Origin: an uncultured Clostridium sp.
GTDB lineage: Bacteria > Bacillota_A > Clostridia > TANB77 > CAG-508
NCBI GenBank assembly: GCA_905200315.1
Contig: CAJKKA010000055.1
Location: forward strand, 1 to 10,357
Length of the DNA stretch: 10,357 nucleotides
Direction of reading: 5' to 3'
Under the pieces are notes generated by a model, which saw nothing but the letters and a program-made list of their open reading frames with translations, made no database searches and was not told the origin of the DNA. The position numbers and the translations under genes were made by a program. This document shows, piece after piece, positions 1 through 5,524 of this stretch; position 1 is the first letter of the stretch; every line of letters starts with the position of its first letter.

Positions 1-162
1 CGACATTCTTAAGGAGATTTGCATAACAATTACATATTATTATATACAGTATAAAATATATCAAAATTTCAGAATAAAAATGATGACAATTAAGAATTTG
101 CTCCCACATTATGTAATATTACACAAAAAAATAAAAATATAATATTTTCTAGAATTTTTAGT

Positions 163-191
163 TTGAAAAAATTTATATAATATATTAGTAT
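163..191 (+). promoter_or_regulatory. Candidate sigma-A promoter, upstream intergenic region
   Basis: TTGAAA at 163-168 and TAGTAT at 186-191 are separated by exactly 17 bases, which fits a vegetative promoter and would start transcription near 198. No coding region follows before the terminator at 241-273, so it would drive only a short RNA. In DNA this AT-rich, chance matches are common, which lowers confidence. Confidence 0.35.
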
Positions 192-197
192 TTAATT

Positions 198-273
198 ACA
201 AAATAAATTTGTTTGATTACCAACGGTCAAATTTGTAGATGTATGTGTATCCGGAAATGCACATACTTTTTTT
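198..273 (+). ncRNA. Candidate small RNA (~75 nt), unknown class
   Basis: The span runs from the start site predicted by the 163-191 promoter to the T-run of the terminator at 241-273. It can form a first hairpin, TTTGATT-accaac-GGTCAAA (two G-U pairs), followed by the terminator hairpin. It holds no start codon with a ribosome-binding site. I do not recognise any riboswitch or known sRNA family in it. It could equally be the leader or tail of an upstream transcript that begins outside the window. This is inference from signal spacing only. Confidence 0.22.
241..273 (+). terminator. Rho-independent terminator
   Basis: GTATGTGTA (241-249) pairs with TGCACATAC (258-266), with one G-U pair, around an 8-base loop. 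Seven T residues follow at 267-273. The form is that of an intrinsic terminator on the plus strand. It would end either the short transcript starting near 198 or one entering from the left edge. Confidence 0.6.
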
Positions 274-298
274 GTATTATAGGAAATTATTATTTTTT

Positions 299-330
299 AT
301 TGTAGGGGCGGACGCCTCTGTCCGCCCACG
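299..330. repeat. GC-rich palindromic interspersed repeat, copy 1
   Basis: This is a GC-rich island in very AT-rich DNA. The perfect 8-bp arms GGGCGGAC (306-313) and GTCCGCCC (320-327) enclose a 6-base loop. Its left flank ATTGTAGGGGCG (299-310) matches ATTATAGGGGCG at 3908-3919, the head of a second palindrome in this window. Small palindromes with this head look like dispersed intergenic repeats of clostridial genomes. No T-run follows on either strand, so a terminator role is not supported for this copy. Confidence 0.5.
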
Positions 331-343
331 TATAAAAATAAAA

Positions 344-496
344 TTATTCATTAAATGCAATTTTAATATCTTCTATAGCTTGTAATAATTCAATTTTTTC
401 ATTATCATTAAAATTTTATTTAGAAAAATCAATTATTTACTGTATATTTTTAATATTATTTCTAAACTTACTCATCCAATTATGTATTGAAACGAT
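344..496 (-). pseudogene. Possible decayed gene remnant, unidentified
   Basis: One minus-strand frame reads IVSIHNWMSKFRNN..., then meets a stop at 437-439 and another at 416-418. It continues as NDNEKIELLQAIEDIKIAFNE and ends at a stop at 344-346. The last 20 or so residues have the charged, amphipathic character of a real protein C-terminus, unlike random AT-rich sequence. There is no start codon with a ribosome-binding site, and the frame cannot be intact. I do not recognise the family. It may be chance, and confidence is low. Confidence 0.22.
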
Positions 497-535
497 TCAA
501 ATGTGAAAATGATTTGCTTTTTCTTCCTATAAATA

Positions 536-564
536 TTGAAATATCAATAAAAAACAAGTATAAT
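536..564 (+). promoter_or_regulatory. Sigma-A promoter of the SDR gene
   Basis: TTGAAA (536-541), a 17-base spacer and a perfect TATAAT (559-564) form a near-consensus vegetative promoter. The predicted start is near 571, giving a leader of about 98 nt before the ATG at 669. The leader contains the tRNA-like hairpin at 607-636. Confidence 0.6.
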
Positions 565-582
565 TGCTTATACCAAGTAATT
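562..582. promoter_or_regulatory. Candidate operator dyad over the SDR transcription start
   Basis: AATTGCTT (562-569) and AAGTAATT (575-582) are inverted repeats with 7 of 8 positions matching, 5 bases apart. The dyad overlaps the -10 box and is centred on the predicted start site, where a repressor would block initiation. No regulator gene in the window is an obvious partner. AT-rich dyads arise by chance, so this is tentative. Confidence 0.3.
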
Positions 583-606
583 TCAAGAATTGTTCACATT
601 ATAAAA

Positions 607-636
607 CGAGCCCCCGCATTACAAGTGCGGTGCTCT
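607..636 (-). other. tRNA-Thr(UGU)-like fragment (anticodon arm)
   Basis: Read on the minus strand, the segment starts AGAGCA, which fits the 3' side of a D stem plus base 26. It continues with CCGCA, the 7-base loop CTTGTAA and TGCGG, a perfect 5-bp anticodon stem with anticodon TGT, and then a G-rich variable region ending CTCG. No D loop, T arm or acceptor stem is found on either side, so it is a fragment and not a functional tRNA. It may be an attachment-site or recombination scar, or a coincidentally similar hairpin. As plus-strand RNA it forms a stem-loop in the leader of the SDR gene. Confidence 0.5.
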
Positions 637-668
637 CTAATAATAAAAATTAAAAAAGGAGAAAATTT

Positions 669-1394
669 ATGAAAACAGCTATTATTACAGGAGGAGCACG
701 AGGAATAGGCAAGGCTATATCAATAGCATTAGCAAAGAACGGGTATAATGTAGTAATTAATTATAATACTTCTGAAAAACAAGCTTTAGAATTACAAGAA
801 TATATAGAAAAAAGTAATAGAATAGCAGAAATTTTTAAGGCTGATTTAACAAAAAGAGAAGAAGTAAAAAGATTAATTCAATTCACAATACAAAAATTTA
901 AAACAATAGATGTGCTAATTAATAATGCAGGAATTAGTTTAATTAAGCTATTTACAGATTATACAGATGATGATTGGCATAATATAATAAATAGTAATTT
1001 ATATTCAGCTTTTTGTACAACTCAAGAGGTATCAAAATTTATGATAAATAAAAAACAAGGATGTATAATAAATATTTCTTCAATATGGGGAGAAATTGGA
1101 GCTTCTTGCGAGTGTTTATATTCTATTACTAAGGCTGGAGTAGATGCATTAACTAAATCTTTAGCAAAAGAATTAGGTCCATCAAATATTAGAGTAAATT
1201 CAATTGCTCCAGGCATTATAAATACAAAAATGAATAGCAATTTAAATAAAAAAGAAATAGAAGAAATAAAGGAAGAAATTCCTTTAGAGAGAATTGGAGA
1301 ACCAGAAGATATTGCGAAATGTGTTGAATGGCTTATAGAAGATACCTATACAACAGGGCAGGTAATTTCTATAAATGGTGGCTGGTCAATTTAA
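669..1394 (+). CDS. SDR-family oxidoreductase (FabG-like; probable YmfI-type EF-P 5-aminopentanone reductase)
   Basis: This 241-residue classical short-chain dehydrogenase is of normal length and predicted to be cytosolic and NAD(P)H-dependent. It shows the cofactor motif TGGARGIG (residues 7-14), NNAG (85-88), the catalytic triad Ser138, Tyr151 and Lys155 (YSITK), and the C-terminal TGQVISINGG. The stretch SSIWGEIGASCECLYS (137-152) and the following APGIINTKMN match what I recall of YmfI, which reduces the 5-aminopentanone on a lysine of elongation factor P. A 3-oxoacyl-ACP reductase (FabG) is the main alternative. No fatty-acid synthesis genes lie nearby, which weakly favours YmfI. AAAAGGAG at 655-662 fixes the ATG at 669. 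The gene is monocistronic, with its own promoter (536-564) and terminator (1403-1435). The SDR assignment is very sure, the substrate only moderately so. Confidence 0.93.
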   Translation: MKTAIITGGARGIGKAISIALAKNGYNVVINYNTSEKQALELQEYIEKSNRIAEIFKADLTKREEVKRLIQFTIQKFKTIDVLINNAGISLIKLFTDYTDDDWHNIINSNLYSAFCTTQEVSKFMINKKQGCIINISSIWGEIGASCECLYSITKAGVDALTKSLAKELGPSNIRVNSIAPGIINTKMNSNLNKKEIEEIKEEIPLERIGEPEDIAKCVEWLIEDTYTTGQVISINGGWSI

Positions 1395-1402
1395 AGAATG
1401 CA

Positions 1403-1435
1403 ATAAAAAAAATGGCCTTTGGCCATTTTTTTTAT
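1403..1435. terminator. Bidirectional Rho-independent terminator
   Basis: A perfect 15-bp inverted repeat has core TGGCC-ttt-GGCCA, flanked by eight A on the left and eight T on the right. It therefore works as an intrinsic terminator on both strands. It lies between the convergent SDR gene, whose stop is at 1392-1394, and the CBM gene, whose stop is at 1442-1444. Confidence 0.9.
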
Positions 1436-1441
1436 CTTATT

Positions 1442-1912
1442 TTATTCTTCTGTTATTTTTCTTTTATAATTTCCAGATAATATTTTTGGTACATATTTTA
1501 TTAACTTATAAACAGCTAAACGAATTTTTTTACTCCATATATAAGATTTTCTAAGTCTATGAGGTTTACTTAAAGAAAATTCGTTATTTTCAACAGCTAT
1601 TAAATCTGTACATACTTTTTCTATTGGAAAAATATAATTTTCTCCATTATTATTATCCCATACATCTTCACTATTTTTAAAACAGAAATTAAAAGACTCG
1701 CTATCTGGTAAAGTTATTTCAGCTTGATAACCTAAATCTGTTTTTTTCATTTCTATATCATTAACATTTTCCCAAGAAGGACCAAAACCATAATGTAAAA
1801 AAATATTTCCTTCATAGTCATCTTGAAATAAACTTCCTGTATAAGAAAGCTTTATTGTAGTGTTTTCAACTAATTTATCTGTATTAAAAAAAATATTTTT
1901 AGTTAGTTCCAT
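1442..1912 (-). CDS. Stand-alone CBM25-like starch/glycogen-binding protein
   Basis: The protein has 156 residues, counting from the ATG at 1910-1912. This start is preferred over the upstream in-frame ATG (1946-1948) because AAGGAG sits 7 bases before it. Residues about 18-98 resemble the CBM25/CBM53 beta-sandwich: HYGFG (40-44), Trp47, then FCFKNSEDVWDNNNGENYIF (76-95). The WDNN(G)xNY signature is typical of modules that bind alpha-glucans such as starch or glycogen. There is no catalytic domain, signal peptide or membrane segment, so it is probably cytosolic and may target glycogen. The C-terminal 40 residues are rich in Lys/Arg and aromatic residues (for example KKIRLAVYKLIKYVPK) and could form an amphipathic helix that docks to a partner or membrane. 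It has its own promoter (1948-1975). No glycogen-metabolism gene is adjacent, so the role is inferred from the domain alone. Confidence 0.85.
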   Translation of the reverse strand: MELTKNIFFNTDKLVENTTIKLSYTGSLFQDDYEGNIFLHYGFGPSWENVNDIEMKKTDLGYQAEITLPDSESFNFCFKNSEDVWDNNNGENYIFPIEKVCTDLIAVENNEFSLSKPHRLRKSYIWSKKIRLAVYKLIKYVPKILSGNYKRKITEE

Positions 1913-1947
1913 AATTGTTCTCCTTATTTGTCTTTTGAATATAATCA

Positions 1948-1975
1948 ATTATACCATTAAAAAAATATTATTCAA
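1948..1975 (-). promoter_or_regulatory. Sigma-A promoter of the CBM25-like gene
   Basis: On the minus strand, TTGAAT (1975-1970) and a perfect TATAAT (1953-1948) are 16 bases apart. The predicted start near 1941 gives a leader of about 30 nt ending in AAGGAGAACAATT before the ATG. This placement also argues against the longer start at 1948, which would lie inside the -10 box. Confidence 0.6.
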
Positions 1976-2002
1976 GTAAATTTTAGAAAAAAATAAAATA
2001 TA

Positions 2003-2031
2003 TTGTAAAAAAATATTTTTTATGATAGTAT
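2003..2031 (+). promoter_or_regulatory. Sigma-A promoter of the VanW/G5 gene
   Basis: TTGTAA (2003-2008), a 17-base spacer and TAGTAT (2026-2031) lie just upstream of AGGGGAG (2047-2053) and the ATG at 2059. The spacer holds the self-complementary run AAAAAATATTTTTT. The promoter is divergent from the one for the CBM25-like gene, with about 28 bp between the two -35 boxes. Confidence 0.5.
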
Positions 2032-2058
2032 TTTATCGAAAAAGATAGGGGAGTTAAT

Positions 2059-3783
2059 ATGGAAGAAAATAAAAAAGAAGAAAAATTTAAATTTGTAAAA
2101 AATGTAACAAATAATAAGAAAAAAATAATATTAACAAGTATTATAATTATAGTTGCATTTATATTAATAACATTGTATTGCACAATATTTGCACTATTAA
2201 ACATAAATAATACTAAAATTATTAGTGGGGTAAAAATAAATAATATTGATATTTCTAATTTAACACAAGAAGAAGCTAAAGAAAAAGTACAAAAGTTAGT
2301 AGATGAAAAGAAGAAAGAAAATATAAAATTACAAAAAGATGACTTTGAAAATGATTTAAGTGTTGAACAATTAGAAGTTAACTATGAGGTAGATAGTGCA
2401 ATAGAACAAGCTTATAATATAGGAAGATCAAACAATATTATAAAAAACAATTTTGAAATAATGAAATGCAAAAATAAAGAAAAAAATATAGAATTAAATT
2501 TTCAATATAATGAAGAAAATTTAAAAAATATAATAACTGAAATAAACGGAAGTATACCAGGAGCAGGCAAGGAAACATCTTACTTTATAGAAGATAAAAA
2601 TTTAATAATTACAAAAGGAACAAAAGGAAATGCTATAAATGAAGAGGAATTAAAGGATGTTGTAAAACAAGATTTAAGCAAAATAGAAGAAAAAGAGCAA
2701 ACAATAGAGATTCCAGTGCAAGAAAAAGAGCCAGATGCAATAGACATTGAAAAAATTTACAACGAAATACATACTGAAGCTAAAGATGCATATTACACTA
2801 AAGATCCATTTACAATCTACCCACATGTAAATGGAGTAGATTTTGCAATAAGTATGGATGAAGCTAAAAAAATTATTCAAGAAGATAAAACAGAATATAC
2901 AATTCCTCTAAAAATAACTGTTCCTAGTATAACAACAGATAAATTAGGTTCAGAAGCTTTTCCAGATTTATTAGGTTCATATTCAACTAAATATGATGGC
3001 GGAAATTCTGATAGAACAACAAATTTAAGAATAGCAATAAATAAAATAAATGGTACTGTAGTAAATCCAGGCCAAACATTTTCATATAACACAACATTAG
3101 GAGAAAGAAGTGTTGCTGCAGGATATAAAGAAGCAAAAGTTTATCAAGGTGGAAAAGTAGTTGATGGAATTGGTGGAGGAATATGTCAAATATCATCTAC
3201 ACTTTACAATGCAGTAGTATATGCAAATTTAGACATAGTAAGTAGAAAAAATCATGGATTTATGACATCATACGCTGGAGCAGGAAGAGATGCAACAGTT
3301 GTATATGGAGCTATAGATTTTAAATTTAAAAATACAAGAAAATATCCAATAAAAATAGTAGGAAGTGTAAAAAATGGAATTGCAAAAGTAGATATATATG
3401 GAGCAAAAGAAGAAACAGAATATAAAGTAGAATTTCAAACAAATGTAACAGAAACAATACCATATAATATAACATATATAGATGATGAAACTCTTCCTAT
3501 TGGCAAAGAAGTAGTTGAACAAAAAGGTGCAAACGGATGTAAAAGCGTAACATATAAAATATTATATTTAAACGGAGCAGTAGTATCAAAAAAAGTTTTA
3601 TCAACAGACACATATAATGCAATGGAAAGAGTTATAAGAAGAGGAGTAGCAGCGCAAATAGCAGAGCCAGTTCAGCAACCAGCAGAAGAGCCAACAACTA
3701 CACCCGTACCTGATCCAACACCAGATCCAACAACTCCTGGCACCAATACAACAACAGAAAATACAGTAACGACAACGGAATAA
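2059..3783 (+). CDS. Membrane-anchored VanW-family / G5-domain cell-wall protein
   Basis: The protein has 574 residues. A short Lys-rich cytosolic N-terminus is followed by one membrane segment (about 22-48), giving an N-terminally anchored extracellular protein. Next come two weak PG_binding_4-like segments: GVKINNIDISNLTQEEAKEK (57-76) and around 262-290. The VanW domain (about 305-435) has NPGQTFSYN (337-345), GGGICQISSTLYNA (372-385) and NHGF (398-401). A G5-like domain (about 452-530) follows, and then a Pro/Thr tail with PDPTPDPT and Thr runs that probably spans or lies on the wall. VanW is named from vancomycin-resistance clusters, but its biochemical role is not settled. No van regulators or ligases are present, so a resistance role is not supported and peptidoglycan interaction is the better guess. 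AGGGGAG, 5 bases before the ATG, supports the start. It is monocistronic. Confidence 0.92.
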   Translation: MEENKKEEKFKFVKNVTNNKKKIILTSIIIIVAFILITLYCTIFALLNINNTKIISGVKINNIDISNLTQEEAKEKVQKLVDEKKKENIKLQKDDFENDLSVEQLEVNYEVDSAIEQAYNIGRSNNIIKNNFEIMKCKNKEKNIELNFQYNEENLKNIITEINGSIPGAGKETSYFIEDKNLIITKGTKGNAINEEELKDVVKQDLSKIEEKEQTIEIPVQEKEPDAIDIEKIYNEIHTEAKDAYYTKDPFTIYPHVNGVDFAISMDEAKKIIQEDKTEYTIPLKITVPSITTDKLGSEAFPDLLGSYSTKYDGGNSDRTTNLRIAINKINGTVVNPGQTFSYNTTLGERSVAAGYKEAKVYQGGKVVDGIGGGICQISSTLYNAVVYANLDIVSRKNHGFMTSYAGAGRDATVVYGAIDFKFKNTRKYPIKIVGSVKNGIAKVDIYGAKEETEYKVEFQTNVTETIPYNITYIDDETLPIGKEVVEQKGANGCKSVTYKILYLNGAVVSKKVLSTDTYNAMERVIRRGVAAQIAEPVQQPAEEPTTTPVPDPTPDPTTPGTNTTTENTVTTTE

Positions 3784-3811
3784 AAAGCAAATTAATAAAA
3801 AAAGTGTTTTG

Positions 3812-3848
3812 GCCACAGGGGCAGAATTAAGGTATCTGCACCTATGGC
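3812..3848. repeat. Imperfect inverted repeat after the VanW gene
   Basis: GCCACAGGGGCAGA (3812-3825) and TCTGCACCTATGGC (3835-3848) are inverted repeats matching at 12 of 14 positions, around a 9-base loop. It lies 28 bases past the VanW stop. It is GC-rich against its surroundings and contains AGGGGC, like the two palindromes at 299-330 and 3908-3947. No T-run follows, so it is a weak terminator candidate and more likely a dispersed repeat. Confidence 0.45.
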
Positions 3849-3850
3849 GT

Positions 3851-3880
3851 TTGACAATAATTTTATAGCAATATAATAAT
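3851..3880 (+). promoter_or_regulatory. Candidate promoter in the convergent gap
   Basis: A perfect TTGACA (3851-3856) is followed by TATAAT at 3872-3877 (15-base spacer) or AATAAT at 3875-3880 (18-base spacer). Neither spacer is ideal. It points right, into the 3' end of the FAD-Rieske gene, and the next downstream structure is the hairpin/T-run at 3916-3947. No coding sequence is served. It could make a short or antisense RNA, or be fortuitous. Confidence 0.3.
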
Positions 3881-3907
3881 ATTTGTGTAAAATATAATTA
3901 TAATAAA

Positions 3908-3947
3908 ATTATAGGGGCGACCATTGGTTGCCTTTTATATCTTTTTT
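3908..3947 (+). terminator. GC-rich palindromic repeat, copy 2, probable terminator
   Basis: GGCGACC (3916-3922) and GGTTGCC (3926-3932) form a 7-bp stem (one G-U pair) with the 3-base loop ATT, followed by TTTTATATCTTTTTT. On the plus strand this would terminate read-through from the VanW gene. The head ATTATAGGGGCG (3908-3919) matches that of the palindrome at 299-330, so it seems to be a dispersed repeat doing terminator duty. On the minus strand the T-run is missing. Confidence 0.5.
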
Positions 3948-3971
3948 AGTGGTCAATGACTGCTGAAAATA

Positions 3972-5468
3972 TTATTCAATATTAATTTTGGGTAATGAAT
4001 TATTACTAGGTCCATAGATACATTTTCCATCTATATTATAACGTGAACCATGACAAGGACAATCCCATGTTTTTAATGTATTATTCCAAGAAAGTAAACA
4101 ACCTAAATGAGAACAAACAGGTTTTACAGCATGAATTTCCTCATTTTCATCTTTATATACTCCGATTATTTCCCCATCAGCTTTAAAAATTTTGCTACTG
4201 TTATTAGGAATTTTTTCTATATCGAAATCCTTTAAAATGAACTTTTTAAAAATAACTCCTTCTGTAGCTTCTTTTATATTATTTTTTGTTTCATCTATAT
4301 TTTTAAAAGGATGAAATCTTTTTGAATTAAACAAGTATGCATATTTATTTGGTATACCACAAATTTCATCGCAAAGAATGTTTGCAGCAAGGTTAGAAGT
4401 AGTTATACCCCACTTTTTAAAGCCTGTAGCAATATATACTTGTGGCATAAAAGTGGAAAACGATCCAATATAAGGAAGTTTATCCACAGAAACGCAATCC
4501 TCCGTTGACCATTTTGAGATTACTTTATTATCAGGATATATTTTATTTGCAATTTGTTCTAAAAATAAATAGGCATTTTGGGAATCTTGTAATTTTCCTG
4601 TTTTATGGTCGAAACCAGCAATAATAGCTATTTTTTTATTATTATAAAAGGCAGTTCTGTAAGAGAGTGTTGGAGCTTCAAAGCTAATATACATATTATC
4701 TATAATAGGCAAATTAGTTTCTAAAGCTATAGCATAAGCAGAACTTTGGTACATTTTTAAAAAGTGAAATCCTGGAAAATTAATAAAAGGATAGCCACAT
4801 GCTAAAACAACAAATTTACTATTAACACAACCATTATCTGTTAATACAGTGTAAAAATCATCATTCTTTTTTATATCATTAACCTTTGAATTCTCATAAA
4901 TATTAACCTTATAATTTTCTAAAATTTCTAACAAACCATTTATATACTTTAGTGGATTAAATTGTGCTTGATTTGGAAATTTTATAGCAGATTTTATTGA
5001 AAGAGGTAGTTCTATGTTATCTATTAATTCTGCATTAGGGTTTATATGTTTTAAAGATTTAAATTCATCTTTAAATTGAATTACATTGCTTTCTTTTTGA
5101 GTAAATACATATGCACTGTTCTTTTCAAAATCACAATTAATGTTATTATAATTAATAATATTTTCTATGTTTGATTTAGCAAATTCATTAGCCTCAAAAT
5201 AATCTTTAGCAAATTCTAATCCAAAAGTTTTATATAAATAGTCATAAAAAATATTATGCTGAGATGTAATTTTCCCAGTTGTATTTCCGGAAGTTTTTTG
5301 TAAAATACAATCTTTTTCTAAAATAGAAACAGAAAAGCCTTTTTTACATAAATAATAAGCCGTAGAAATACCTGTTATTCCTCCACCAACAATACACACA
5401 TCGCAATTAATATCTTTATTTAATTTCTCATAAGTTTTCAATTTACAAGAATCTAACCAAATACTCAT
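3972..5468 (-). CDS. FAD-dependent oxidoreductase with C-terminal Rieske [2Fe-2S] domain (YhfW-like)
   Basis: The protein has 498 residues. Residues about 21-370 form a DAO/GlpD-like flavoprotein: the FAD-binding motif CDVCIVGGGITGIS (22-35), the acidic Glu51 ending the second strand (SILEKD), VVLACGYP (220-227) and the late flavin motif VYIATGFKKWGIT (344-356). Residues about 428-498 form a Rieske domain with ligands Cys452, His454, Cys470 and His473 (C-x-H-x15-C-x2-H). Cys457 and Cys472 are placed for the disulfide of high-potential Rieske proteins. The architecture matches Bacillus YhfW, whose substrate is unknown, so only internal electron transfer between FAD and the cluster can be proposed. 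There is no signal peptide, and it is probably cytosolic. AGGGAGTG (5474-5481) precedes the ATG at 5468. Its stop lies 188 bp from that of the convergent VanW gene. Confidence 0.95.
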   Translation of the reverse strand: MSIWLDSCKLKTYEKLNKDINCDVCIVGGGITGISTAYYLCKKGFSVSILEKDCILQKTSGNTTGKITSQHNIFYDYLYKTFGLEFAKDYFEANEFAKSNIENIINYNNINCDFEKNSAYVFTQKESNVIQFKDEFKSLKHINPNAELIDNIELPLSIKSAIKFPNQAQFNPLKYINGLLEILENYKVNIYENSKVNDIKKNDDFYTVLTDNGCVNSKFVVLACGYPFINFPGFHFLKMYQSSAYAIALETNLPIIDNMYISFEAPTLSYRTAFYNNKKIAIIAGFDHKTGKLQDSQNAYLFLEQIANKIYPDNKVISKWSTEDCVSVDKLPYIGSFSTFMPQVYIATGFKKWGITTSNLAANILCDEICGIPNKYAYLFNSKRFHPFKNIDETKNNIKEATEGVIFKKFILKDFDIEKIPNNSSKIFKADGEIIGVYKDENEEIHAVKPVCSHLGCLLSWNNTLKTWDCPCHGSRYNIDGKCIYGPSNNSLPKINIE

Positions 5469-5524
5469 AAAAACACTCCCTAAAATTCAATTAAAAATAT
5501 TCTTTACAAAAAGAAACAAAATAT

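Noticed and set aside
11..53. AAGGAG at 11-16 followed by TTG as a possible small-gene start
   Set aside because: The frame stops after about a dozen codons, and no ATG or GTG is suitably placed.
1..109. Minus-strand frame open from an ATG at 107-109 to the left edge (MWEQILNCHHFYSE...)
   Set aside because: There is no ribosome-binding site before the ATG, and the residues look like random AT-rich translation. With only 36 codons visible, nothing supports a real gene. I see no other feature in 1-160.
225..241. ATTTGTAGAT resembling the 3' end of a Cas12a direct repeat
   Set aside because: The matching TCTAC stem arm is absent, the sequence occurs once, and there are no spacers or cas genes. 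No CRISPR array is present in the window.
607..636. T-box or attenuator hairpin in the SDR leader
   Set aside because: There is no T-box consensus, no following T-run and no alternative antiterminator pairing. The tRNA-fragment reading explains the bases better.
487..672. Plus-strand 61-residue frame overlapping the SDR start by 4 bases
   Set aside because: It needs a TTG start with no ribosome-binding site, spans the SDR promoter and the tRNA-like fragment, and its composition looks random. The ATGA overlap is most likely chance.
1913..1948. Longer start for the CBM25-like protein at 1948
   Set aside because: That ATG lies within the -10 box of the likely promoter and lacks a ribosome-binding site. 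The ATG at 1912 has AAGGAG at good spacing.
2674..3816. Overlapping antisense frames beneath the VanW/G5 gene
   Set aside because: Their composition is low-complexity Phe/Tyr/Cys, they carry no domain motifs, and they overlap a well-supported plus-strand gene.
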